From positions 5,332,001-5,396,000 of the forward strand of contig OY781040.1 in NCBI GenBank assembly GCA_963676095.1: 64,000 nt of DNA. The letters run 5' to 3'. The stretch is from G963676095 sp963676095 (lineage in GTDB: Bacteria; Bacteroidota; Bacteroidia; Bacteroidales; Prolixibacteraceae). This document shows positions 46,801 through 54,411 of this stretch, piece after piece; position 1 is the first letter of the stretch, and every line of letters begins with the position of its first letter. The translations under genes and the position numbers were made by a program. The notes under the pieces were generated by a model. That model saw only the letters and a list, made by a program, of their open reading frames with translations. It had not been told where the DNA came from and searched no databases.

Positions 46801-47273
46801 CCGGTTGTCGATCCTTTAACCACGACCGTGACGCCAGGGATCGGATCGCCTTTTCCGGACGCTACCTTCCCGGTGACCTTATTGTCTCCCGGAGGAGTTT
46901 TTAAATCCTCGTTACTGGCGCGGGGATGAAGGATAACAGCGTTATACATCAGGTTATAGTCCAGGTTTGTGCCTTTCAGGCAACTGTTTAACGCCTCATC
47001 CAGGGTTGCCCCGTTAAGTTTTACTTCCGAGACGTAAACCCCGGCCACATCTTCCTGCGAATAAAAAAAAACAAGATGTGTCTGTTCCTGGATCTTTTGA
47101 ATAACATCGCTTAAACTTGATGTTTTGATATCAAGCCGGATGTTTTGTGAATACGTGCCGGCAGAAACCTGTATAAGCCCTGCCAGCAGGAAAAAAGTTA
47201 TGAGCTTCATAACTCGCAACAGTTTTAACCTGCCCTCCAGATGTGGAAAGCAACCATTTCGTTTTTTTTTCAT
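43815..47273 (-). CDS. SusC-family TonB-dependent transducer with STN domain (first pair of PUL 3)
   Basis: This is a 1152-residue receptor with a signal segment at about 20-42 (MKLITFFLLAGLIQVSAGTYSQ). The STN domain spans about 45-115 (SSLSDVIQKIQEQTHLVFFYS, LDEALNSCLKGTNLDYNL). A carboxypeptidase-regulatory-like domain (KVTGKVASGKGDPIPGVTVV), the motif IEEVIVVGYGVQKK, the plug (TSPLILIDGVPRDNIRTLD, AVSILKDASATALFGVRGANG) and a barrel ending ANVNF follow. The STN domain should relay substrate binding to the FecR encoded just upstream. It is the only STN-bearing SusC of this PUL and so the probable sensor for both susCD pairs. Confidence 0.95.
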   Translation of the reverse strand: MKKKRNGCFPHLEGRLKLLRVMKLITFFLLAGLIQVSAGTYSQNIRLDIKTSSLSDVIQKIQEQTHLVFFYSQEDVAGVYVSEVKLNGATLDEALNSCLKGTNLDYNLMYNAVILHPRASNEDLKTPPGDNKVTGKVASGKGDPIPGVTVVVKGSTTGTITDADGIFFLDKVPDNAVLVFSFVGMKSREIKYSGQASLNITMEEKTEGIEEVIVVGYGVQKKISVSGSVSSVQTKELTQSSAASLDNALAGKLPGLTSIQTGGGQPGMDDATIYLRGASTLNGTSPLILIDGVPRDNIRTLDAHEVAAVSILKDASATALFGVRGANGVILITTRRGQQGKSDLSINVEQSYTSFTKEPERLHSWDYMKLRNEAFVNDGESPEFSDEVIAKYKDPLANLDPADPDYEEKARVLKYIYPDHNYYREFIKKNTPSTKVSANLSGGTDKVDYFMNASFFHQGGNLNTEPKSQLGYDPSSKMDRWTFRANLDYKISSSLSALLNLGTYIEKVNMPYVGSLYSESYSWMMRDLFYQAKTILPITPGPTTIAGFGYAPGQIVDPVYLDRSAFEVMNRRGYRRDVRSNLNSSFGLNWDLGKLITKGLLIKGMVSYDSYAGTTLEGGKSERLYIANVNYDTDELSYSVGRDTEDLLSVTKSANTQYDINLQGSVNYSRKFSKHDVGGMLLAQRDFWDHGGEIPHNVIGLSGRFTYNYDDRYFGEFDMGYNGSEQFAPSKRFGFFPAFSGGWVVSNEKFLKDNAVLTYLKLRASYGKVGNDQMGSNRFLYLDDTQIVSGSLSSLGKGKEVYEGIRGNKKLTWESAWKRNVGLDFQLSRNLNGSFDYFKEHRTHILITRHTVPTFQGVYLSRVPLQNMGVVDNHGYEIELNYTKTVRKDLSFIVRGNWSYNHNTVKNDDEVKRDDTYVYQTRTEGFSLSQPWGYKIDWKDHRGYWISEDEIQASGLTYDFGTPRAGDFKYIDMNKDGIINDKDQVPVGKPSIPRINYGVTLRVNWKAFDFSVFFQGVGQYYSMRSSQGIYENIKEGTYFDYHRHAWTLDRYLNKEKITYPALSTHSTTNHIENDFFIMNRAFTRLKNIELGYTLKNNACLSGLGIHDLRIYLSGHNLYVWDHQRIGGLDPENSDPIGYPVTRMVNFGANVNF

Positions 47274-47325
47274 AAATTTGAATTCTCTTTTAATTGAACA
47301 TTTTTGCTGTCAGCGGGAATGTCAG

Positions 47326-47354
47326 AGCAGGAAATGTTTGCCGCATTTCCTGCT
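47326..47354 (-). promoter_or_regulatory. Hairpin between fecR and susC (PUL 3)
   Basis: Perfect 11-bp arms AGCAGGAAATG (47326-47336) and CATTTCCTGCT (47344-47354) enclose a 7-base loop. The stem begins at the fecR stop codon. No U-run follows on the minus strand, so an attenuator or processing role is more likely than complete termination. The same junction carries stems in the other two ECF loci of this window. Confidence 0.5.
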
Positions 47355-48568
47355 TATTTTTTCTTCGCCCTGAATAATATGTTGTTTTTATTGATTGTTG
47401 CTTCTACCTTTCCTGTACTTTCAATAATTTCGAGGATCGGTTCAATGCTTTCATATTTATTTAGCCCTCCGTTAAATTTTATATTTTTGATATCTTCCTG
47501 TTCAAACCAATAATTAAAATCATACCACCTTGATAAGGTTTTCATAATCTCTTCAAGCGATTCATTATTGAAAACATAAATGCCATTGATCCATTGGATA
47601 TAATTACCGGCGTCGACTTTGTCTACCTGTACCTGTTGGGTTGAACGGTTCAGTACTGCCTGGTCATTCGGGGCAAGGCAGAATTCTTTTCCGGGACTGT
47701 CAGGCAGACTTAGTTTTATTTTACCTTTTACCAGTGTTGTAATAATTTTTCCCTGATCAGGATATGCATTAACGTCAAAAGTAGTTCCCAGGACCTCTAT
47801 TTTGATTCCATTTACATTGACGATGAACGGGTGGGCCGGATCTTTTTTTACTATAAAGCAAGCTTCCCCTTCGAGAAAAACTTCCCGGCTCCCGGAAGGG
47901 AACCGGATGGGAAAACGAAGCTGGCTCATCGAATTCAGATAGACTTTCGTACTATCGGAGAGTACCATGTTGTATTCGCCTCCACGCGGCACAATCAGTG
48001 TGTTTTGAGGAATTTGTGCTTCGGCTTTCTTATTTATTTTATGATAACTTAGTGTTGCTGCATTCTTAATAATCCTGGTGCCATCTTCCTCCTCGATGTT
48101 AAGGGAATCATTTTTTTCAAGTTTTATGTTTTTCCCGTTTCCCAATACCAATATCGCATTTCTCGAGCCCGGAACGATTTGTTCTTTCAATATGTTATCA
48201 CTGTCGGTAACAGATGTGTTATGCCTGGTAACATAAAACAAAGAAACGACGAGTACAGGAATCAATAATCCGGCTGCATAGTGCCACCATTGAACAGATC
48301 GTTTTCGCGTATCTTTTATTCCCGTGTACATGGAGAAACGTGACCACGCCTGCTCTGTATCGATCTGACGGATAAGTTTATTCCATTCTTCCTGATTTTG
48401 TCCATCCTTTATGCGGTCATATAATAACCGGTTCCGTTCTGAATAAGAAAGCCAGTTGTTTAGTTGCTTTTCATCTTCTTCGCTTAAATTCTCCGCATTA
48501 CTTAATTTTTGGGCTATAATTTCAGCTATCGGGAATACGGTTTCCTGTATTTGGTTAAGATCTTCCAT
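47354..48568 (-). CDS. FecR-family anti-sigma factor (PUL 3)
   Basis: This 404-residue regulator is longer than the FecR proteins of the other loci (319 and 311). The cytoplasmic N-terminus (about 1-93) begins with helices (LSEEDEKQLNNWLSYSERNR). One membrane span lies at about 95-115 (YAAGLLIPVLVVSLFYV). An extra segment of about 60 residues (ILKEQIVPGSRNAILVLGNG) comes before the FecR domain: LIVPRGGEYNMVLSDSTKVYLNSMS, VFLEGEACFIV and VLGTTFDVNAYPDQ. The DUF4974-like C-terminus follows (LEEIMKTLSRWYDFNYWF). It sits 129 bp after the sigma gene. Confidence 0.93.
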   Translation of the reverse strand: MEDLNQIQETVFPIAEIIAQKLSNAENLSEEDEKQLNNWLSYSERNRLLYDRIKDGQNQEEWNKLIRQIDTEQAWSRFSMYTGIKDTRKRSVQWWHYAAGLLIPVLVVSLFYVTRHNTSVTDSDNILKEQIVPGSRNAILVLGNGKNIKLEKNDSLNIEEEDGTRIIKNAATLSYHKINKKAEAQIPQNTLIVPRGGEYNMVLSDSTKVYLNSMSQLRFPIRFPSGSREVFLEGEACFIVKKDPAHPFIVNVNGIKIEVLGTTFDVNAYPDQGKIITTLVKGKIKLSLPDSPGKEFCLAPNDQAVLNRSTQQVQVDKVDAGNYIQWINGIYVFNNESLEEIMKTLSRWYDFNYWFEQEDIKNIKFNGGLNKYESIEPILEIIESTGKVEATINKNNILFRAKKK

Positions 48569-48697
48569 GCAAAAAACGGACTTTTACTATCAAACAGTTG
48601 TGTCCGGAAACCGGGTGAATAAAAAATTGACTTTTTTACATTAAAATTGAGAGGGGCGTCCGGTAACTAAAAAGATCTGATCATTATTCTTCCGGAA

Positions 48698-49300
48698 TTA
48701 AAGCAGGGCCCGGCTCAGTATAAAAAGAATAAATACCTCTCCTTCAAGCATCTGTCTTAGTTCTGAGTAGGCATTCTTTTTTAACGTTTTGATTGTGTTG
48801 ATTGAGACCCCCAGTATTTCTGCAATCTCCGGATTTTTGTGGCCCCTGAGGGCCAGTAAAATAACTTTCCGGGTTTGATTAGGAAGTTTCTCGATTGCCG
48901 TGTGTAATAACCTGTAGGTTTCTTCTTCGATCAACAGTTCCTCAGATACCTCTTCAATCGCCAGTTTATTCGCAAGGATTTCCTCCCTTGTCTTTTTTTG
49001 GTTCAAATAATTGATACATGCATTTCTGGAAGCCGTATAGATAAATGCCCGGATTTGCCTTACAGAGGAGAACCGGTCCCTGATTTTCCAAAACTGAATA
49101 AAGGCATTTAGCGCAATATCTTCGGCTGCATCCGATTGCTTAATAAATTTGATTGCATAAACACAAACCGAAGGATAAAAACTCTCAAAAAATTGCTTAA
49201 TCGCTATGGAATCACTCTGGTTCAGTTTTTTAATCAAGTTCTGTTCCAGCTCCTGCCTTTTTGTAATTTTTAGTTCTGGTTTCATACCGTTTTTCCTCAA
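48698..49300 (-). CDS. ECF-type RNA polymerase sigma factor (PUL 3)
   Basis: This is a 200-residue sigma factor of the FecR/SusC-linked type. Region 2 is seen in CVYAIKFIKQSDAAEDIALNAFIQFWKIRDRF and the -10-reading helix IRAFIYTASRNACINYL. Region 4 is seen in AIEKLPNQTRKVILLALRGHKNPEIAEILGVSINTIKTLKKNA. A -7-type promoter element lies 33 bases upstream (49333-49340), and the GH78 gene diverges from the same region. It presumably activates the long minus-strand operon. Met 6 is an alternative start. Confidence 0.93.
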   Translation of the reverse strand: MRKNGMKPELKITKRQELEQNLIKKLNQSDSIAIKQFFESFYPSVCVYAIKFIKQSDAAEDIALNAFIQFWKIRDRFSSVRQIRAFIYTASRNACINYLNQKKTREEILANKLAIEEVSEELLIEEETYRLLHTAIEKLPNQTRKVILLALRGHKNPEIAEILGVSINTIKTLKKNAYSELRQMLEGEVFILFILSRALL

Positions 49301-49332
49301 GAGTCAGGTCCCGTTAGTTTAATGTTATTGGC

Positions 49333-49340
49333 CAAAGTTA
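49333..49340 (-). promoter_or_regulatory. -7 promoter element of the PUL 3 sigma gene
   Basis: On the minus strand TAACTTTG matches the Bacteroidota TAnnTTTG element exactly. The expected transcript start is near 49326, 25 bases before the sigma ATG. No TTTG-like -33 element was found at the usual distance, so confidence is limited. Confidence 0.45.
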
Positions 49341-49406
49341 AAATATTATCGAAACGTTTTGAATATTAAATAAAAATTTATGATATGAAGATTCTCAACA
49401 ATTATT

Positions 49407-49414
49407 TAGCTTTG
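49407..49414 (+). promoter_or_regulatory. -7 promoter element of the GH78 gene
   Basis: TAGCTTTG matches TAnnTTTG and lies 23 bases before the GH78 ATG, predicting a very short leader. It is divergent from the sigma promoter, about 70 bp away. A -33 element is not obvious, which may mean an activator or alternative sigma is needed. Confidence 0.4.
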
Positions 49415-49437
49415 AAAAATAATAAACCTACTAAATC

Positions 49438-52110
49438 ATGAAACAGATCCTCTTGTTAACGTGTGTTGTTTTCCTTTTATTTTCAGCATCTTGTAATCAG
49501 GCTAATCTAACGGTCGGAGACCTTAGCTGTGAGAACCTAGGCAACCCGCTGGGAATTGACAATACTAATCCCCGTCTTAGCTGGAAAGTCAGAAGTAACA
49601 GAAACGGAACGGAACAAAAGGCTTACCAGATACTTGTTTCGGGTAGCCGTTCCCTGCTGGAACAGGACAGGGGCGACCTCTGGGATTCCGGTAAGACAGG
49701 ATCTTCATCATCGGTCCTTGTACCATATCACGGAAAATCATTGTCTTCAGGGGAGATTGCTTACTGGAAAGTCCGCGTGTGGGATGAAACGGGGAAGGTA
49801 TCCTCATGGAGCCCGGTTGCCCGGTTCAGTATCGGCCTGCTGAAGAGCGAAGACTGGCAAGCTTCGTATATCGGGTTCCCGACAGGGGCCGGCTATAAGG
49901 AATGTCCCCAGCTTAAGAGAAGTTTTCAGGTTGATAAAAAAGAGGGGACCATGCTTTTATACGTTAACTCGTTAGGTTATCATGAAGTTTACCTGAACGG
50001 CAAAAAAGTGGGGGACGGCGTATTGGCCCCGGCTGTTTCGGAGTACACGAAGCGTTCGTTGTCGAATACCTATGATGTTTCGTCTTTGATTAAAAAAGGG
50101 ACAAACACCCTGATGATCTGGCTGGGCAGCGGCTGGTACACCGAAGGCCTCCCGGGGGTAGTCAATAACGGGCCGCTTGTAAAGGCGCAGCTGGAGGTTA
50201 CTGACGGAAGTAACCGGGATGTTCTTCTGGTAACCGACGGGGATTGGCAGGGACGAAAAAGCGGTTATTCCAGGGTGGGGGACTGGAGGCCACACCATTT
50301 TGGCGGTGAAGTTGTTGACGGATTACTGGCCCAAAGCGATTTGGCGGAAGGAAATTCAGGAAGAGGGGACTGGGCCCCGGTTTCTGTCGCCGCTGTTTCC
50401 GACCGTGCGGTAAGCCCGCAAATGGTCGAGCTTAACCGTATTTTTGAAACGATGAAACCTGAAAAGATAGTACAGGTCGCAAAAGATACTTTCCTGGTTG
50501 ACATGGGAAAATGCCTGACCGGATGGGCGGAGATCCATTTTTCAAAGCTTGTCAGGTCACAGCAGGTTATCCTGGAATATTCAGATCATCTCGACCATAA
50601 CAGAAATTTTGAGCCGCTTGATCAAACAGACCAATACATCGCGGCAGGTCAGGGGCCGGAAGTATTTAAAAATAAATTCAACTATCATGGGTTCAGGTAT
50701 ATCCGTATTTCAAACCTTCAGGAAGCCCCTGCCCCGGATTCTGTTTCCTGCTACCTGATCCATACCGGTTATGAATTAGCTTCGGGATTTCAATGCTCGG
50801 ACAATGACCTGAACCGGATCCACGATATGATTTTTTATACATTGCGTTGCCTGAGCCTTGGCGGCGATCTGGTCGATTGCCCTTCAATCGAACGGATGGG
50901 GTACGGCGGGGACGGGAATGCCTCGACAGAGACAGCCGAGACCATGTTTAACCTCGACCCGCTGTATGCAAACTGGTTACAGGCCTGGGCCGATTGTATC
51001 CGCGAGGATGGCGGGATGCCGCACACGGCCCCCAATCCTTATACTGCCGGGGGAGGACCGTACTGGTGCGGGTTTATTATACCGGCATCCTGGAAAACAT
51101 ATCAGCATTACGGCGATACGCTGGTCTTGAAAAAATATTATCCCGCGATGCAAAGCTGGCTGGGGTACGTAGATAAATACTCTGTCGACGGGTTATTGAT
51201 GCCGTGGCCCGATACGGATTACCGGGGCTGGTACCTGGGAGACTGGGCCGTTCCCCGGGGCGTCGACCAAAAAGCTGAAGCGTCTGTGAACCTGGTGAAT
51301 AATTGTTTCCTGGTGATTTGTTACGATGATATGTCGAAAATTGCCGGCCTTCTTGGTAAACCCGGCGATGCTGATTTGTATGCCCGGAAAAGGGACCAGC
51401 TCCGTTCGAAAATTCATCAGGTGTTTTTTAATCCTGCCAGCAATAGCTATGGTACGGCTTCCCAGATCGATCTGACATATCCTTTGCTTGCGGGTGTTGT
51501 TCCCGATTCACTAAAGGAAGCTGTTGTGAAAAGTCTGTACCACGAGATTAACGATATCCGGGGAGGCCACATCGCAACGGGCCTGGTAGGCATCCCTGTT
51601 TTTACGGAATGGGCTGTTAAAAACAAGGCCGTGGACCTCATGTATTCCATGCTGAAAAAGAAAGACTGCCCGGGCTATTTGTACATGATCGAAAATGGTG
51701 CGACAACGACCTGGGAAAACTGGGCCGGTGAGCGGAGCTACATCCACAATTGCTATAATGGCATCGGTTCGTGGTTTTATCAGGCGATCGGGGGGATCGT
51801 TCCGGATGAAAACAGTCCTGCTTACAGCAACGTACTGATCTGTCCGCAAGTACCGAAAGGAGTTACCTGGGCAAAAACTTTCAAGGAAACCCCTTACGGA
51901 CGGCTTGCTGTGAACTGGGAACTGAATAACCGGGAGATGTCCATCTCTGTCGAAATTCCTGTAGGCATGGAAGCAGGTATTGTCATCCCGCCGGGCGTGG
52001 AAAAATATACGCTTAACGGAAACGGATACAGCCAGACAGGGAAAGACAATAATGTTGTTAACGTAAAAAGCGGGAAATACCAGTTCCGGTATATCCTGAG
52101 AGAAATTTAA
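49438..52110 (+). CDS. Glycoside hydrolase family 78 alpha-L-rhamnosidase (lipoprotein)
   Basis: This 890-residue enzyme has a lipobox cysteine at C19 (FSASCNQANL), so it is membrane-anchored. GH78 domains appear in order: an N-terminal Ig-like domain (about 22-135; NPLGIDNTNPRLSWKV), an accessory sandwich (about 140-325; YVNSLGYHEVYLNGKKVGDGVLAP), a concanavalin-like domain (about 330-440) and the (alpha/alpha)6 catalytic domain. The catalytic domain carries GGDLVDCPSIERMGYGGDG; E485 is the likely general acid. E760 in GATTTWENWAGERS is the likely base. A C-terminal sandwich follows (VTWAKTFKETPYGRLAVNW). It releases terminal alpha-L-rhamnose, complementing the GH106 in the divergent operon. 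Confidence 0.93.
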   Translation: MKQILLLTCVVFLLFSASCNQANLTVGDLSCENLGNPLGIDNTNPRLSWKVRSNRNGTEQKAYQILVSGSRSLLEQDRGDLWDSGKTGSSSSVLVPYHGKSLSSGEIAYWKVRVWDETGKVSSWSPVARFSIGLLKSEDWQASYIGFPTGAGYKECPQLKRSFQVDKKEGTMLLYVNSLGYHEVYLNGKKVGDGVLAPAVSEYTKRSLSNTYDVSSLIKKGTNTLMIWLGSGWYTEGLPGVVNNGPLVKAQLEVTDGSNRDVLLVTDGDWQGRKSGYSRVGDWRPHHFGGEVVDGLLAQSDLAEGNSGRGDWAPVSVAAVSDRAVSPQMVELNRIFETMKPEKIVQVAKDTFLVDMGKCLTGWAEIHFSKLVRSQQVILEYSDHLDHNRNFEPLDQTDQYIAAGQGPEVFKNKFNYHGFRYIRISNLQEAPAPDSVSCYLIHTGYELASGFQCSDNDLNRIHDMIFYTLRCLSLGGDLVDCPSIERMGYGGDGNASTETAETMFNLDPLYANWLQAWADCIREDGGMPHTAPNPYTAGGGPYWCGFIIPASWKTYQHYGDTLVLKKYYPAMQSWLGYVDKYSVDGLLMPWPDTDYRGWYLGDWAVPRGVDQKAEASVNLVNNCFLVICYDDMSKIAGLLGKPGDADLYARKRDQLRSKIHQVFFNPASNSYGTASQIDLTYPLLAGVVPDSLKEAVVKSLYHEINDIRGGHIATGLVGIPVFTEWAVKNKAVDLMYSMLKKKDCPGYLYMIENGATTTWENWAGERSYIHNCYNGIGSWFYQAIGGIVPDENSPAYSNVLICPQVPKGVTWAKTFKETPYGRLAVNWELNNREMSISVEIPVGMEAGIVIPPGVEKYTLNGNGYSQTGKDNNVVNVKSGKYQFRYILREI

Positions 52111-52140
52111 AAGTCCATTCTCTGGATTTTCCTACTGATT

Positions 52141-52204
52141 TACCCTAATCAGGCAGTTGCCGGAAATTTCTTCTGATATCCGGCAACTGCCTGAATTTAG
52201 GGTA
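52141..52204 (+). terminator. Strong stem-loop after GH78
   Basis: A 16-bp perfect stem pairs TCAGGCAGTTGCCGGA (52149-52164) with TCCGGCAACTGCCTGA (52179-52194). Outer arms TACCCTA and TAGGGTA (52141-52147 and 52198-52204) extend it, separated by small unpaired bases. It begins 31 bases after the GH78 stop. No U-run follows, but stability makes it a credible terminator or 3'-end stabiliser. Confidence 0.7.
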
Positions 52205-52546
52205 AAAGCAGGTGGATTTTTCAAAAATGTCAAAATAGAACTATAATAATAAACAAAAACAATTCAACATGGTTTTTCCCGGGTAAAATTCCGGATCCCT
52301 ATTTGTAATCCTGCTTTAAACAGACTTTCTACAGTCCCAAAGTTAGCGTGTCTGCCCTAATTAACGTGTTTTCAAGTTCAACAGAAAGTTATGAAAACAT
52401 GAACTGCATGCACTTTGCTTCTTTGATAATTTCTTTTTGTAGCATCGTTAATTTTCAGTTATATTTACCGGGCCTGAGATTTTGGCAGGCTAAAAGCGGA
52501 TTTATAAAATACTCATTTACAGAATAAAATGTTCTGTTCTGGTAGG
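52205..52546. other. AT-rich intergenic stretch before the locus-4 sigma gene
   Basis: Some 340 bases between the GH78 stem-loop and the promoter at 52547. No coding frame, strong hairpin or repeat family was found. Two short related words, TTAGCGTGT and TTAACGTGT, lie near 52345-52370, 21 bp apart, and could be a weak binding site, but this is too little to call. Confidence 0.4.
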
Positions 52547-52575
52547 TTGATTTTTATAAATCCTGTTTTACATTG
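52547..52575 (+). promoter_or_regulatory. Promoter of the locus-4 sigma gene
   Basis: TTG (52547-52549) is followed after 19 bases by TACATTG (52569-52575), which approximates the Bacteroidota TTTG-N19-TAnnTTTG pattern. An in-frame ATG at 52573 would lie inside this element, which supports using the later Met at 52606. Confidence 0.45.
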
Positions 52576-52605
52576 TGCGGGATTGTTCTATGGCAGGATA
52601 CTTAT

Positions 52606-53160
52606 ATGGATGAAAAGCAATATGGCAATGATTTGAAATCATTTAATCAGTTATTTAATGATTATCAGGAACGGTTTTTGCGTTTTGCGAATTCGTATGT
52701 CCGCGATATCTCTGTTGCGGAAGATATCACGATGGAGTCGTTGATGTATTTCTGGGAAAAACACCGGGGGCTTCAGAACGATTTAAATGTACCGGCCTAT
52801 ATATTGACTGTTATTAAACACAAATGTATTAACTACCTGCAGCACCTTAAGGTACGGGAGGCCTATTCCGAACATGCTGCCTGGGAGTTAAACCTGTGCA
52901 TTTCCACGTTGGAGGCCTTTGAACCCTATGAATTATTTACTGCTGAAATTCAGAATATCATCGAAGAAACCCTTGCCTGCATGCCGGAACAGACACGAAA
53001 AGTTTTTATGCTTAGCCGTTATGAAAATCATTCGAACAAGGAAATTGCAGAATTCTTACACCTGACCTCCAAAGGAGTTGAATACCATATCACAAAGGCT
53101 TTAAGTAGTTTGCGTGCTAGTTTAAAGGATTACCTTCCATTACTCGCCTTCTTTTTATGA
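52606..53160 (+). CDS. ECF-type RNA polymerase sigma factor (locus 4)
   Basis: The protein has 184 residues from the Met at 52606 (MDEKQYGND), chosen because the earlier Met (52573) overlaps the predicted promoter. Region 2 is seen in FLRFANSYVRDISVAEDITMESLMYFWEKHRGL. Region 4 is seen in ETLACMPEQTRKVFMLSRYENHSNKEIAEFLHLTSKGVEYHITKAL. It heads the plus-strand run sigma, fecR, susC, susD and DUF1735 lipoprotein and should control that run. Confidence 0.92.
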   Translation: MDEKQYGNDLKSFNQLFNDYQERFLRFANSYVRDISVAEDITMESLMYFWEKHRGLQNDLNVPAYILTVIKHKCINYLQHLKVREAYSEHAAWELNLCISTLEAFEPYELFTAEIQNIIEETLACMPEQTRKVFMLSRYENHSNKEIAEFLHLTSKGVEYHITKALSSLRASLKDYLPLLAFFL

Positions 53161-53279
53161 ATGAATGTCCTGCCCTGGGCCTGACTTATTTCCAGCCTGG
53201 CCCTTTTCATGAAAAATTTTTCTTTTCCCGGCTAGGGATGCCGGACTTTGAACTGCTAATAGACAGAAAGGAGTAAAAT

Positions 53280-54215
53280 ATGGATCTTGATCACACAATA
53301 TTGTATCGTTTTTTTGAGGGGAATGCTTCTTTGGAAGAGGAAAAAAGGATCAGGGACTGGCTGGAAGCTTCGCCTGACCATAAACAGTTATTTTTGAAAG
53401 AGCGTAAACTCTATGATGCAATCTTACTGAACAGAAAAATCAAGCAATCAAAAAAGATGTCCCCGCCCCGGAAGTTTTACGTGGAGTTGCTTAAAGTTGC
53501 TGCGATCATTGTATTGGTTTGGGGAGGAAGTTATTGGTATTTTCAAAACAGGATACCGGGCCCCGATAAGCTCTGTCAGACAATCTATGTTCCTGAAGGA
53601 CAGCATATCAGTCTGACATTGCCCGACGGGACAAGCGTCTGGTTAAATGCTCAGACCAGATTACAGTACCCGGTGTCATTTGATAAGAGAAAACGTCGTG
53701 TAATCCTTGACGGAGAGGCTTATTTTAAAGTAGCCAGAAACGAAGAGAAACCATTCATCGTGCAAACCAGTCAATATAACGTCGAGGTTTTGGGGACCGA
53801 ATTTAATGTGGAGGCCTATTCCGGTAAGAAGGATTTCAGGACGACGTTGATGTCAGGGCAGGTAAAGATTGCTTCAGTTCACGATCAATCAGTGAAACTT
53901 ATCCTGAAGCCCAGTCAGATGGCTTATCTGCACAACGGGAAACTGGATACTGTCTATGTGTCAGATTTCAATGCTTATCGCTGGAGGGAAGGCCTGATCT
54001 GCTTTAAAAATACCTCTTTTGACAATATGATGAGCACCTTTGAGAAATATTACGGACTGACTGTTAATATCGAAAATGAGGCGGTGAAAAAGCAATTTTA
54101 TTCCGGAAAATTTCGTCAAAGGGACGGGATCGATCATATCCTGAGGGTACTTCAGCAAACGATGAATTTTACTTATGAATATAATAGTTTAAACGATACA
54201 ATCACCATTCAGTGA
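53280..54215 (+). CDS. FecR-family anti-sigma factor (locus 4)
   Basis: This 311-residue regulator has a helical cytoplasmic head (about 1-65; FFEGNASLEEEKRIRDWLEASPDHKQLFLKER) and a membrane span at about 69-88 (LLKVAAIIVLVWGGSYWYF). The FecR domain shows YVPEGQHISLTLPDGTSVWLNAQT, VILDGEAYFKV and VLGTEFNVEAYSG. The DUF4974-like end is SFDNMMSTFEKYYGLTVNI. It lies 119 bp after the sigma gene and 196 bp before susC, with a hairpin in the second gap. Confidence 0.93.
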   Translation: MDLDHTILYRFFEGNASLEEEKRIRDWLEASPDHKQLFLKERKLYDAILLNRKIKQSKKMSPPRKFYVELLKVAAIIVLVWGGSYWYFQNRIPGPDKLCQTIYVPEGQHISLTLPDGTSVWLNAQTRLQYPVSFDKRKRRVILDGEAYFKVARNEEKPFIVQTSQYNVEVLGTEFNVEAYSGKKDFRTTLMSGQVKIASVHDQSVKLILKPSQMAYLHNGKLDTVYVSDFNAYRWREGLICFKNTSFDNMMSTFEKYYGLTVNIENEAVKKQFYSGKFRQRDGIDHILRVLQQTMNFTYEYNSLNDTITIQ

Positions 54216-54331
54216 GATCACCGGCTTTTTTATGGTCCGTCAGAAAACTAAAATATGACAAAAATAATCAGTTTACAGTATAAACCTTAAAAACTTCCTG
54301 CCTATTGAACAGAACTGCTAACCAGTGAAAA

Positions 54332-54361
54332 AGTCAGTAAGCGCGCTAACACTTACTGACT
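54332..54361 (+). promoter_or_regulatory. Hairpin between fecR and susC (locus 4)
   Basis: Perfect 10-bp arms AGTCAGTAAG (54332-54341) and CTTACTGACT (54352-54361) enclose a 10-base loop, about 50 bases before the susC ATG. No U-run follows. It is a candidate leader element controlling susC expression independently of the regulator genes. Confidence 0.5.
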
Positions 54362-54411
54362 AACGTCAACACATACCTAAAGAATGTATTAACCATCAAT
54401 TTTACAATAAT

